This document shows positions 47,666 through 62,600 of a stretch of 64,000 bases of DNA, in pieces. The notes below the pieces were generated by a model. That model was given only the letters and a program-made list of their open reading frames with translations, did not search any database and was not told the DNA's origin. A program made the translations under genes and the position numbers. Numbering within the stretch: position 1 is the first letter of the stretch; the number at the start of each line of letters is the position of its first letter. This stretch comes from Aquila chrysaetos chrysaetos (lineage: Eukaryota; Chordata; Aves; Accipitriformes; Accipitridae): NCBI RefSeq assembly GCF_900496995.4, contig NC_044009.1, positions 46,298,005-46,362,004 on the forward strand, read 5' to 3'.

Positions 47666-50600
47666 CTGCAAAAGAGAAAGACAGGTCTGCTCAGTAAGTA
47701 TTGTTACTTGGCAACAGCGTGCGCAATGGAAAGCATTAACCCACAGTTAAACTTCAGTCTAATTTTGCAGGAGACAACATAATAAAATGCACATTTATTA
47801 CGGTGACGTTTTCCCAGATCCTGAGGAAACTGTTGTAACAGTTTAATGCTACCTTTCCATCTTCCCTGTACGGGATGGAGAGGCTGGGAGCACAGGGGTT
47901 GTTCCGCTGGAGACAACAGGGCTGAGGAGGAAGCCCGTTACGGTCTCCTACTGCCGAAGGGGGGGCAGGAGCCAGGCCCTCCCCAGGGGCACAAGGCAGC
48001 ACTGCCAGAGCCCCCGCCGGGGCATTCCCGCCGGACACGGGAGGAGGTTTCACCCTGAGGGCGGGCAGGCACTGACCGGGGTGGGGGTCAGACGGTGCAG
48101 GACCGTGCAGAGTGGTGCTGAGTAACCTGCTCCGAGCCCGGGGTCAGGCTACGTTACCTCTAGGGGCCCCCGCGCCCCAAATACTTCCGTGATGTGGTAA
48201 GTACCGCCCTGGTGCACGTTCCACAACATTTTCCCTGTGAGGGTGAGGATTTCTGACGGTACAGGACTGACCTCTCTGTGGCAGACCGTACACAGAGTTT
48301 GCAGGTTTTCCAGGGAGCACTGTCCTCCTCCACTGTAAACGGGCTTGATATGGTCTACCTGCCAGAACTGGCCTTCTGTCGGGTTTGTTATTATTTCATT
48401 CAACTGCAGCAAACAAAGGACATGACATTGGAAATGTTAGATATTCCTTCTGACCTACACGTACGTCCTACCGTAAGAACAAGAAATAATTCAGAGAAGT
48501 AGCTATTTATAGTTTTCATCGAGAGAAAGAAAGTAAGCCTCAGCATTTTTTTGTTACTCCCACTGGACAAACAAACAACTGTAACTTCCCTTGGCGTATT
48601 TTCACCTAGCCTGCAGCGTGCTGAAGCACATTGCAGTGGATCAAGGGAAGACAGAAGGAAAGGTTCAGTTTTCTGGATTGGTACAGTAAGTTATACTTTC
48701 GATGCCATTTTATTATCAAGTGCTGATATTAAATACACACAAATAGAGTGCAACAGCTATAGTCCCATCACAAAAATTAAAGACTCTAACTAGGTGTTTG
48801 TCATTTAAGTTTTTGGTCACATCAGTGGCAATTGTAATAGCAAGCATTGAGAAACTGTAGGTGACAAAACCCTATGTCAGCTCTCAAAAAGCTAAGGACT
48901 AACATGGAGTTGTGTTTGCTCAATTTGTAAGATACCCCAGTCCACAAGACTTCCCATCTGAGTCTTTCAGATGTGCATCACCTTATTTTAAAATGGTGCA
49001 AGCAACAAAGCTGATCCCACGCATATGACAAGTGACAGTCTTTTCTTTTGCAAGTTTCAATGGGTGTCTGCAGAATTTATTTAAACAATTTGGAACCAGT
49101 ACCTTCTGAAGCCAAATTTCAACTTCGCAGCAGAAAATGAAATAGCATTTTAGTTTCTGAATAAAAATACCACTTTATGCAGGAATGTTCTCCCTCCCTG
49201 CTCCATTGCCTTGAAGTCAGTGAAGAAGCAATCACAACCACGGAAGAATGGTGGTTGTTTGTAATGCATTTTGAGGTGATACCGAGAGGAGCTGTGACAA
49301 CTGGCTTTTGTTAAGCTCCTGCCAAACAGTCTGCAAAGTAGGAATAACCTAATACTACTAGACTACCTCCATTCTTAAATTGTTCCATAAACATAAAGTA
49401 TGTTAATGAAGTGCATTTCAAGTAAATCTGGCTGCAATATTCACACCCCTAAGGAATCTGAATTCCGATGCCTGTGCCTTTCAGCAATGAAAAAATGTCT
49501 TGGAAGACATTGGGGTTTTTTGTGTTTAGGATTTTTGTTTTTCTTATTCTGTTGTTGGTGCTAGGTTAACCTTTGACCTTCAACCTGTAAGAAGAACATT
49601 TTGGATTTCTCTGAACTATCTATCTGCTACAGGAACACACAGAGGAGCTGTTACTGCTTACAGACCAGTACCATTACCTGCCCAAGTGGAAGGTGAGACA
49701 TCCAAGAACGCTCCAGAAGTTTCTTACGCTGACTCTTGGGTGCGTCTCTGATGCTGAGATAAAGCTCCTGAGCATTTTGATTACAAAACTGGCAAACACC
49801 GTGTTCAATTTCAAATACTTTAGTCCTAAGGTAGCTCTGACTAGAGCGAATTGAGAAGTCCTCCTGGCAGGCATGAGAGCAGAATCGTGTGTCCCAAGCA
49901 CGGGCCTGGCCGCCTGCCTCAAGCTGAGCTGTTGGCTGTTGACAGCTGAGACAGAGTGGGTTCCCTTGGCTGTCCAAGGCTTGCAAATAGCCTTTGGACA
50001 GGGAGGAGCCGTCAGCTTCAGTCTTCTCTGCATGAGGAACTGACGGGCCTTTTCCATTTTCTGGAGGCAACCTGTTTGCCGGGGACAAAGTGCAGCTGTT
50101 AATAGAGGAGGTATTCAGCAAACAGTTCAGTAGGGTTTTTATGCACTGTATATTTCCATTAGATATCTTTTATGCTCTGAAACACCAATTTCAGTTGAAA
50201 TAGTATCTTAATCTTGCTCAGATTGATACCTGCACAGTGCAATCATCTATTTGGTTTATGTTTCCATTTAAACAAAATTTGACAATGTAACAGACAGATT
50301 TTTCTTTTGCACATCTTACTACATTTACACATGTACGCTAAATTATTAGCTGAAATAATGCTGTATGTATAAAGAAACAGTGGCTTCCATCAGGCATGTA
50401 CACATATAAAAGTAAAACATTTCAGCCCCCTCTTTAACAGAAGTAAAAAGTCAAAGGAAACATCCTGGTTTCTCTACGCAACTTTCACAGCTACCTAGCA
50501 GTTTCCTACTCTAAACAAGGCTTACCTCCAGGCAGGATACACACTGCTTGTTTAATAAATTTTTTAAAAGGGCATTTTCTGTCTAGAATTTTCATGTTCT

Positions 50601-53600
50601 TTTCCCTCTTTTCTAAATTCTGAGGCAGAATAGAGGAAAATTTGGTGTCCCCAATTTGCTGTTGACCTCACAAGCAGGCCTGAGCTAACCTTCTTTTTTC
50701 CTTAACCAAATCATGTAACCGTTTTCTTGTTTCATTTTAATCAGACTGTTAGTTAACAGCTATATCAGCAGACAACAGATGTAACCTAAATTGTTGTAAG
50801 AATAAAACATAGCTCATTAGCACTACAGCAAGTTTCTTATCTAAACACTGTACTTCAGCAAGGTAAACACTCATAGGAAATAATTTTGCTACCTTAAAAA
50901 AATCTTGGGAGAAACAGCTTAATCACTTTATTGCATTAATAAACTTACTTTGTGGAATGACCCAATTGTTCAATAGAAGCATTTTCATTCTTTAGACAAA
51001 CCCCGCTTTCTTTCGAGATGAGGCGAACGCTGCCCCCACTGCTCCTAGCTTTGCTAAGTGAGGCTGCTGCTACATCCTCCTTGGTCACATACCTAGAATA
51101 ATTCAAAATTCTGTCAATATACTACAAAGGGAACAATCTCCATCAAAGAATATTCAGCCTTGGCTGCAGCAAGACTGGTATGGCATGTTCTCTTAAAGAA
51201 TCCCTCATTTCCTGGGTGAGAAATGAATAAAGGTTGGGAAAACATACTTCATAATACTTCCATATTACATACCTTTTTCTAAAACCAGATTCAGCTCTAA
51301 GGAGCAAACAAATAAGTTGTTTTGTATATAACTATATGAAAACAAAAGCAGTTTGATATTGCCTGACAATGAAATCTGAAAGCCATTGTGGTTCGGTTAG
51401 GTGAAGTCTCACTGATACTCTAGCTAATACAGGAAGTTTACAAGCTCTGTCAGTTATGTTTGCACTCACTTTATTTTAACGTGAAAACACACGAAACATC
51501 ACTGCTCAAGTAAAACTCTTAAAATCCCTTTACTCTGATCATTCTTCCAAAAAACCACTATTCAGACAATTTCTCATAAGCGTACCTCTCTGTACTATGC
51601 ATACGCCAAATCCTATGTAGTACCTTAGAAGACCTGTAGGTTACAGTAGATTTTCTAACATGGTTCACAGTTAGATCTTGCCTACTTTTATGGAAGGAAA
51701 CAATCAGTCAACAGGTTCAGAAACACTTACTACCTGCTGCTTCTCCTTATGTTACTGGGATTACAAACTATTTATTTACTTGAATTCTTGCCTACAGCCA
51801 AAATAGTCACCCTGGAGAATTTAACAGTAGGGACTGAGAGGAATAAAAAGTTTATAGACTGTTTGCAGAGGCACCTTGGTGAGTTAACCTGTACGCATGA
51901 GAAGTTTTGTGGAAAGCAATAACAACCCTAAAGCTGCAAATGTCTGTCAGGGAAGATAGTGTATGAGAAAAAGGAAAGACAGTGGAAAAAAGGTAAATTA
52001 GATTTTAACAAGGATTAAACACTAGCCCTTTTCAGTGACACCCAGCAAGGAAAACAATAGTTTCGAGAAATGTCATCCACAGAGAACAGAATTGCTTAAA
52101 TAAAAATGAGTATCAGAGAGGCTTGGAGTAGGCTGTGAATTATGCATAAAGCATTATATCACTGATGGCAACTAATGATTTATTGCTGCTTCCAGGTGGG
52201 GAAAACAACAAGATTCTTTGACCTTACTTTTCTTTTGAGTCCCAGAGGTCATGGTTTTTCCTCAAAAACTTCCAGCCAGTTCCAGATGTTTAAACATGCA
52301 GCGCAGGAAAGCCAGAACAGCTGCTGAATGTGGCACAGTGCCGGACAGGGAAGCAGACACTTTCATTCCAACAGATTTACTGCAGTGCTTGGTTGCCTAC
52401 GTTTGTCACTATGCGACAAGCAATCATCGAACAACCAGTTTACAGTCTCAGCATCATTCCACTGAAAGTTACATTAAATATATCAAACTTCCTGCAGTAA
52501 TTAGTAAGAGGAAGAAAAATTAAAAACCACATACCTTTTTGTGCTGCTAACCACTGACTGCTTTTTAGACAACTCCTCTGCAGCATGAATAGGACTACAA
52601 AATATCTGACCACTTTTTCTGATAATCTTCTGTTTCATTGCTGTTAGACGATTCCATTCTTTCACAAACCTCAGTATCTGGTAGAGAATGCTATTGTCAG
52701 CAGCATGACAGGCATTACACAGAACTACGTGCTATGAATTAATACATTCAAAACTGGATGAAAACAGATGGTATTATCCGAAACGATCCCTTCAAGTCAT
52801 TTTTCATACAAGCTGCAACCCCCAACCCTCACCTGCTGAAGAACTCTGACAGCTTTGGCATTGTCTAAAATAATGGTTTTGCTATGATAGGTGAGTTGAT
52901 CCAGAAGGTAAAAATAAGGCCAGAAATGGCCTTTACTGATCTAGAGGTGTAGCGATAGGAGAAAGGTTTCCTGATAAAGCCTCAGGCAAACCTTTCTTGT
53001 GTAAGCAAGACTTTGTTGGTGGGAAAAACAGACATGCAAGAGAGTTTTCTTCTTAGAGCAGCGGTTATCCCTGTTGCAGCAGGCCTCTCAGAAAAGGGAA
53101 GTTCACTCCCATTTCTTGAACAGCATTTATAATTGGGTTTACAGACAACCTTTCTTCTTCCCTCTAACCTTCTGATACATGCTTAACACTGGATTAACAA
53201 TCTGTAGTGTACAGCCCCTAATGTCAGCATGGAACGCTTAGCTACGGGTAACCTGAAGAGTTGTTCAATTCAACTAGGTATTAGACCATTTCTCACAAAA
53301 GTTTTGCAACTTGTAAAATTTTAACAGAATCACCGACGTACTTGTTTCAAGGTTGTTATATTCCTTTACAGTAATACAGTGTCAGAAAAACATATGTGAT
53401 AAAATTATAGTAAATTAGCAGTTAATGACATGAAAATCAGATCACCAAATTATCTTAATTATGCATCTGTTTTTATGGCAATACTGCCATTTTCTTTTCT
53501 GTGGCATTTCAGTGTGGCACACAAAGATCTGACTAGCAAGTAGAGACATACTTTACCATCAAAATAGTCAAAGGGCAAGGGTTTTGAGCAGCTTAACCTG

Positions 53601-56600
53601 CAATTTACACTAATCTCAAATTCACACAGCCACAGGATCCTGAGGAAAAACTGATGAACTGTTTAACAAAGTATTCCAGAATGGCAATTGAGAACATAGC
53701 ATAATACTGATCACCTTTCCTTATTTTGCATTTAGAATTTGAAAGTATAATAAAATAAAGAAGCTCAGAAGAACTTAATTTCTGGTACTGAATCTAGTAT
53801 TTTTTTTACAGGCTGGGAAGCCACAAAAAAAACCAAACCCAAAAACTTTGATGCTGTAAACTAACAGGACTGGTACGATGAACTGGTTTCCGTAACAACT
53901 ATAACCACAGGACAGCGAGGAAGTGAAGGAAAAACTGTTCCTACATAGGAATTTAGAATTTATAACATGGCTGCTTGCTTTAGGATGTGTGTAGGCGAAA
54001 AACTATTTCACCCCACCCTCATCTCTACAACAGAAAATAAATGGGAGTAAGAATATGACAACTGAACAAGTGGCTTGGGTTGTAGGTTTTTTTCCATTCC
54101 ATTTTTCCCCTCTTTCCCTCACGGACTACCTATAGCAGTCAGCATCACACTGTTTCTGAACACGGACCATGGGATGAGTAAATACATTGTGCAGTAGAGA
54201 TTTAATTGTGACTTCAGCTTTATCCAGGAACGAACTTCCATACTTCAAGATTACAACATGGCAATGATTTTCTTTTTCTCCTGTGAGTATTTTTATATGG
54301 CAAACGTCAAAGTGTACAGATGAGTCTCACTTCCTCGGAGTTGGAGCAGCAAGAAAGAAGTCAATGAAATGGCAGGATATAATGGAAACAGAAACAAGGT
54401 ATTTCCTTGATTCTTTTTGGGAACATTTACTAATATGGATCTTCCAATCCAGAGGAGAAGGCTGCAGGACGGGAAGTTCCATAAGGCAGTGCCACCCCCT
54501 GCCCACAAACATGGAATTCTTAACTTGTCTTTTCGGTCTAGCAAATAGCTTTGAAATCCTCTGGCAACATTTGGTACCCACCCATTAGCTGCTTTACAAA
54601 ACTGTTGGTTGAATCAGTCAGGTATCTGTCTTACAAATTTAAGTTCCAACCTTGCTGGAGAACCTACCAAAAAGAATCAGTTTTGTTCCTACACAAGAGA
54701 ATCTGATTTTCCAAATTATATTTCTCTTTAAATGGAGAAAAACAGTTAAGAAAACTATGTTAAGCAGATAATGTTGCACATCCAATTTAAATTCTGCATG
54801 TCCTTACTTGAGTAAGGGTTTACAGTGTTAATGTTCTCCTCAAACACCATTATGAATGGGATCTTTATTACTGAATTAACTGAAGCTACATGTCTCAGTG
54901 GAGCTGTGCCCTACACTTCTTTGAAAATAGTTAGAAGACCAAAGGAAGAAGTGAGAGTGGAGACCTGCTCAAAACTGCAGCTCTGATACAATCTAGCACA
55001 TTCTTATTCATATAATGTGCCCTGTTTAATTCATAACCTTTAAAATGCTATTTTGTTGACTTATGAATGTTAGTTACTAATCCTGTAAATGATAAATTAA
55101 ATGATGCCTGGTTGATTCTATCTACCGAAATGTTAACAGGAGGCATGATAATTTGCCAAAGTAACAGACTGCATAATTAATATTCACATCAACATTTATA
55201 AGATTTGCTTGCATTGATGAAACTGTGCCTAGATCCCAAGGCCCGGAAGCGTTCTGCAATTATTTAAAAAAAAAAAAAAAAAAAAGTCAAAGCCCTCCGT
55301 ATTAAGTATTATATTACTGTGCCAGTAGAATTTCTTACCGATGAACGACTTTGTTTATGCTGAAAAGTCTCTGGTAAATCCTCCCAGTTATCCAGCTGTA
55401 TGTCCAATGGAACGAAATTATGATTCAGTGGTTCACCATCCTAGACAAGCAAACAGTTTTGTTTACAGATGCAATGTAGCACAATCTAGAAAAAAAAATT
55501 ATCTGTTTCAAGTGAATTATCTTCCCTTTGTACTAAATTTAGTCCCTCATGGTAAGATTTTTCCAGAAAAAAAAAAAAAAAAAAGAAAAAACCAAACCAG
55601 CCACAGATGTATAATACCACAGATGCAAGAAACACGATTCATGTTAATATATCTAAAAGTAAACAGGGTGAAAATTTGAGCTTTGAAAATATTTGAATTT
55701 TTTTCTTTGCAAATATTTCAGACACACACTGCCTTAAATTAAGAAACTGAAATTATAATCCTCTTGAATGAATTTCCAAAGGAAATGAATGATTGTAGAT
55801 GGGAGAATGTCACTTCATTAAAATTTAAAATCAGAGTCTTGAATAGAGCATTGTTTATTATACTTAACCTTTTTTTTAAAAAATGTCTGAACAAGTTCTC
55901 CTCCACTTAATTTTTAAGGAACAAGTTGTCCCAGTGGGTACATATGACCCAGGAACTTACTGATGATTCACAATCATTTGAGAGAAGGAATCAAAGCAGA
56001 ATTTCCCGGTGTCTCATCGTTCAGCAGAAAGATTTTGTGCAGTATCTGGCGTAATGAAACTCTAATCCAAGCCAAAAAACAACCCAGACCAATATACAGT
56101 TGCCCAAATACCATCCAAAATGCATCTTTGAGTAAAATGTGTGAAGCTAGGAAGCAGTGTACATTTTAAGTATATTAAACAAGTTTTCAGATACAAGAGG
56201 ACACTCTCTTTGACGTTTTCCCAGCTGTATCAGCCTAATGAAAATGTATTATCTCAAAGAATTGCCCTCAGTTATTTGTGATGCTTTGCAGTTGCACCTG
56301 AATACACTGAGTCATTCACCAGCTTTGAAGAAATCTTCTCGGTGAACTTTTCTAACCCTTGAAAGAAGGAATTGCAAAGTCCTCATTCCCCCTTGAAAAA
56401 TGACCTGGAAAATTACCAACTGCTAGTTTCTGTATTCCCATTACCATTGCAGATTAATGATAATGGGTTTTATTCAGGAAGTTACTGACTTATACACAGC
56501 ACCAAAACCTAGCTTTCTGAAAATGTGGTGACAATATTTTACTTACTTACTTAGTCTGTCAGGATTCACTGTCATTTTTATTTTAATTTTGAATGTTCTT

Positions 56601-59600
56601 CTATGAAAAATATTTTGTGATAAGACACTACAATAAAAAAAAGGAATCTTAAACAACTATCACTTGCATTCCTAACAGATGATCTGAGTATACATCTAAT
56701 GTATTAGCCCCATTTTGTAAGCTAAGAGAAGTGTTAGGAGTTACATATCTAGGGAATTATTACCTAATTCCCCTGAGAAAAAGAACTAGAATTGTAAACT
56801 AGCTAAATTTTGTACATTTCAGCTAATACAAAAATACTGGTCTTTATATATAAAGTATAACAAATGAAAGTATATATACACATTTCATAGGACAACATTT
56901 TACTTTGTAATTTTAAAATTATAATAAACATGTGTATTTCAGGTTTACCTTTGTATATAGGTGAATTCTATCAGTATTCCTGCTTGCACAAAACATAAGC
57001 CCATCATATAATTCAAACATTTCTGATTTATCTACATCTCCTATAAAGAGAAAAAATGTTGACATTAAAGTTTTCCTCTTCATTCATTTCATTCAGTCTA
57101 CTCAGACATTAAAAATAATATGACACATGTATCTAATTCCAGAACAACATAGTAAGATACACAGCTCAAGCAGCAAGTTATTAAGATATTTGTGTATTTT
57201 CTTTTTGTGTTTCTACTGAATTACCTATCACCTGTTTTGCCTGCGGCTGTCCTGAACAAAAGTAAATGCCATCATAAGTTTCAATAAGACTATACAGGTT
57301 CACAGCTGCTAGTTTGACATAGTTCTTAAGTCAGCCAAAAACTCCGTATTGCTTCAGGAGTTGTATGGAAAGGCTGGATTTATCCATCATCAAAATTCAA
57401 TAAACATCCCAGGCTAAAACAAGAAAATCATGTAGTACTGTATGTACTTCTGTCTATCTTTCAAATGTATAGGTTTTTATTTAAAAGCTATTTTTCATGC
57501 CAGAGGCATTTAATACAGTTTTGCAATGGGATATAGTCTTTCTTTCATAGGAGTCCCGCTTTACCTTCTCCATGCTTTTTTTCACTTTCTTCATTTTCAA
57601 TTTCAACAGTTTCCTGTTCACTGATTTCAACAGATTGCTGGGTCACCAATTCCGCAAAATCTTCTCTTCTGTCTTCAGCATTGCACTCTGCTCTCTTTTC
57701 ATTTCTTCTGGAGTCCTTTGAAACATTCTCCTCAGTTTTGCTCATGGGAGTGTCACAATTTCCCTCAGCTATAGATAAAGAAACAGAAAAAGCAATTATT
57801 TATGCTACCCGTACAAACAGGAACCTAATCAATACACACCTGGAGATGAGACTATGTAATTGAAATACAAAGCAATTGCATCTTATTCTCTAATGTTGCA
57901 ACCACCTAGGAAACTGGAGCTACCTTTAATATTAGGAGAATAAACACATGGAACCAAAGTTTTCCATTTATGCAGATTCATGCACCCTGCTTAATGTCAA
58001 AATATATGCAATAAATAATGCAGTTAGCAATTCTATATTACATACAGTTATTGTATACTATAAACACAAAAAGTAGTTTTCCAGGCATTGATCTAAACCT
58101 GTGAAATTCAGAAGTTGTCCTTACTTGAACAAGCACAGAGACTTAAATAAAATAAAGAGAGAAAAAGAACCTTATTTGAAATTGGATTGAAATGGCAAAT
58201 ATGGGGATAGGTTTATAAAACTTTATAAAAATGTTTTATTAGACTTCCAGATAAGTTAAATAAATTTAATAAAAGACATCTACTCTAACCTGTTGGAGCA
58301 AGAAGTGCCATATTTTCCAGGTAATGTCTCTCATAACAAATACACAATACCCAAGTTAATAAAACATCTATACCACATCATTTAGTTTTGATAGGTAGAG
58401 AAAAAGTTTGCCATTTAATTTGATTCAGAATAACCATAAACCTCAAGGAAAAGGAAAGCTACATTTGCTGCAAAGAAAACTGAGCATATATTCTTCCTCA
58501 CTGAATTCATATCCTGTTAACATTTATCTGAATTTTCCATTTGTTTAAATTAGAATCATGTAAAAGATCCTTGGGGAAAGCAAAATTAAGAAGGATCACT
58601 TAACGGGTATCTGTTCACATAAAGACACCATTCTTCATATTTTGCCTGGATTTGTGTATATTCGTATATTCAAAAATACTGTATTTTCTAAAACTAATCA
58701 CAAATGAAACAAAAAATGCATATATTTTTCTGCAGCACACATTACTTACCATTACTGCTTTGGGGGCAATTGCACATTTCACAGTAAGGAAGCAATTCAC
58801 TATTACTGTAAGTGCAAACACTACAGTGCCAAACTTTGTTTAAAGCCGTACTTTTGCTTGGAGTATTTAAACCGCAAGGAAAGACTTCATTGTATTTTTC
58901 TGAAAACAAAGAAGGCTTTTTTCCAGCCAAAGATTTTTTCTTTTTCTTACTGGAGTTGACTGGAGTAGATCCACTTATGCTTCTTGCTCTTTTAGCTTCA
59001 CGTTCACAGGTACTTTCATGAGAAATCGTACCCACATCAATTATTCTTGTGGAATCCACATTTTCATTGCTCTTCTCTGCATCCTCTTCTTTTGCGACTT
59101 CAGACGATTCTGAATCATTAAGTAATGATTCATTACCAGAAAATATTTTGCGTTTCTTCTCAGCGGAGGATTTTGGGGAAAAGAAAGAACGTATGTCATG
59201 CTGTCTTTCCTTTTCAAACTAGGAAAGGGGAAAGAAATATAAACACTGCTGATAATTACTGCACCAGCAGCTGTTAAAATTATTCTTTTTCTCCATTAAT
59301 ATTACTCTGTAATACAAGAAGCTATTTTTAGTTTGAAGATGGAAACAAAAGGTATCTTTCTTTAAGAACAAACAGCTAGCAGAAAGAGCAATTCAACATA
59401 CCTCTTCTGTTTTGTGAAAAGTATTTTCAATATTCTCATGAAAATTCTGAAATAGCACTATCAGAAAACAAATGCACAGAACTGGTATGCTATGTGCCTT
59501 TTTTGATGATGCCTGTTACAAGGAGAGGCTTTTAAACACAGTTTTTAAAATAATAGCCAATTAAATTCAGGTCAGCTAATAAAGCTCTAATTTAAACAGA

Positions 59601-62600
59601 AATTACTTGGTCTTATCTGACTCTGAGGGTGGGTCAGTCACCTAAACATAACATAAGGACACATCGGAAGCCTGTAGATGACATTCATACCCAGCAGAGC
59701 ACTTTCCCCAACTTCACCTAATTTTTAAAATGGAATTTACATTACTTTTTCCCACTTATTTATTGTTTCTCCATTAGTAAAGTCTGCAGTGCACGGAATG
59801 CTTAAGTGAACAATGGTTGTAATGTTTTTAAATGAAATAAAACAGAAAAACATAAGTTTTGAGTCTTACATGTGTAAACAGAAGTTCATTTCTGGGATCT
59901 TCTAGACTTTCATTTGGGGTCCAGGTGTCAGCAAAACTCAAAAAATCCCATTTCTCCTTATCACCTTCGTCAGCCTGCATTTTCTCTTTCTTGCCATTCA
60001 AGGTGCTGCCTGTAACTTTGGCCTGCAGAAAGACGACTTGCATGAAGTTTCCAAGAAATTCACATCTTGGAACAAACAATTTGCTTCCCTTGCAAACTTA
60101 AATCAGCATTTGCAAAGTAAGAAACTTCGCAATAATTCAAAATAACTTAAGTGATTAAAACTATTCCTCTTCCAGCAGCCATTTCTGCAAGAATAACAGT
60201 AATTAGCATATTTAACACACTACAATGTGTGAAAAGGTACATAAAAAATGTCAGTATTTATTGAAGTTAAAAGAGAATATATACATTGTGTACACCTCTT
60301 ACAGCCTTTACACCTTTTGCTTGGCATATGGAAACAAAGGCAGAATTAATTGAAAGAAGCAGTTTAGTGACAGAACTCTTGTATGGTAAATTGTTGGTGA
60401 ATTACTGAGACCCATCTGTGCCATGTTTAAAGAGACTTCTAATGTACTGGACTGGCTGAGATTTTTTTCAGAGGTACCTACAGGAATTAGAATGCGGAGT
60501 TTCATTCCCCAACTGAATGTCAAATACAGTTTGCAGTACCTAGATTCTTTAAGCTGTGATTACTTTTCAGCAGGAGAGGAATATATTGGGAAAAAAAAAA
60601 AAAAAAAAAAAGGTTATCAGTTTCTCCTCTAACTGTATGGACACAAACAATTGCACCTCTACAACACAGGGGCAGTCAAATGCAGGAACAACAACTGTAA
60701 GTTGGCATTTGCATCAGAAGAAATCCTGTGTAACCACAATCTCAAGCAATTCCGACAACTAGAGTTTAAAAGGCAGTTCCTTCTACGTTGACACTTCTGG
60801 AAGTGTCAGAAAACAAGAGCTGACAGATTACAAACACACCTCAGTTCTAAAAACAAGACACTAATGAATGGTATCAAAGGTGGCAAAAAGGTCACAAAAG
60901 CAAAACAGCCAAATTATTTTTTCTTAGTCCTGTGAACTCTCAAAGATCTTCCAAGTAAGGAAAGAAAGCAGGACAGAATTACTCCTCCTAACAAGGACTG
61001 GGTAATATTTGAGGAAAATAGCAACAGAAGATAAGATTACTGTAATCTTGTGTCTGATGAAGAAGAATTATTTGAGAATGCATCTTCCTCTCAGAAATGA
61101 AGTTTAGTAAGGCACAACATCCACCCAGTTAAAAAAAACAACCAAAACCAAAGCCAACAAACTCTAGCTGTTATTATTGTGGAAAAAAACTTAAAAATGT
61201 AAACTGAACCACCAGAGCAATAAAAAGCTAGAAAGAAGATAAAACAATGATCTCCTGTAGATGTGAACCATCCTATTCATCTCAGCAAAAAGTTACCTTT
61301 TTTATCTTTGATCTTAAACAGAGAGCAAAAAGCTAGAAAAGACTAATTTAGAACAGACATGGACATTTTAATGATTAGCAATTCTAGGTGTATCAATTTG
61401 TCATATAGTAGGAGAGTGTTCCAGATAAGCAAGTGTGTTATTTGGCACATGCACTTAAGTGCTATCTTAACCATAGCGAGTTCTTGATGATTTGGTTCTA
61501 TTCCACGCATACCTTGCGATTCAGCATTGCCCACATAAGAGTATCCATTGTTCCTTTTGCAATAAGGAAGTGAATATTCACAGAACTGCACTGCCCAATT
61601 CGGTGTGCTCTGTCTTCCGCTTGCTTAATATGGCCTGGATCCCAATATAATTCAGCAAACACAACATGAGAAGCAGCAGTGAAAGTTAAACCCTAAACAA
61701 AATAAGTAGATGTATTTTAGAAAAAAGATTCCACACACAAACGACGAATTTCTGAAGTAAAAGAAAGCTAAAGGTTGTACAGGACTTTCTTATATGGAAA
61801 TAGAAGGGACCACCTTGACAGCAGATGGGCCTGTTACACTGATTTCTTCCTTGGGCCTCAGACAGATATAAGTAAGATTAAAAAACCACTTCAATATTGT
61901 GCAAAGACTACCTACTGCTTTTCGTTATGGAAGTAACATTTATTTCTTATTAATCTGGTATTTTTAGAGAAAATGAAGTTTTAGTAATTATCCAAGAATG
62001 AGATGCTGCTGCTTATCTTGATTTTGCTCAAGCAATTTCAACAGAGGCTTAAAACAGTTAACATGATTAGTGCAGAAAAATGAATACATGAGTCTAGAAA
62101 AGACATATTGCATGAAGATAAATTGCCTTCAGTAAATCACTTGAGTCACCAATTACTTTAGTACCTATATTCTTCAAGTTTCTTATTTCACATATTTTCT
62201 TTTTTGTCCTACCTGACCAGCTGCCTGAATACTCAAAATAGCAACCCGAGTATCAGGATCCTTCTGAAACTGATTAACAAGATGTATTCTTTCTGCAGAA
62301 GGAACACTTCCATCTATTCGTATGTAGCGAACCTGTAACGTACCATAATAGAGACGAAATGACATTTTCAGTGTCCATTTTTGAACACAATCATCCTTTG
62401 TTCCCCAATGAAAATATAAAAACATCTGTTCTATTTCTGTCATGTGGACAGAGATGCATCAGTACTCTTTTGCCCTTTGATTTACAATTAAGCCTCCATC
62501 TAGAGACGTGTAGAAGTAGTGTTCCCTGTTTACAAAAGAAGACAGAACGAACATGGGATCTTAAAATGGAATACTAAGCAGAAGAATCTGTTATTTCCCT

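Noticed and set aside
52678-52731. Upstream extension of the ZRANB3 exon in frame ([17 protein letters not shown])
   Set aside because: The nearer acceptor (TACCAG) reproduces the human junction and protein length exactly; the extension is not in the family and needs a weaker acceptor.
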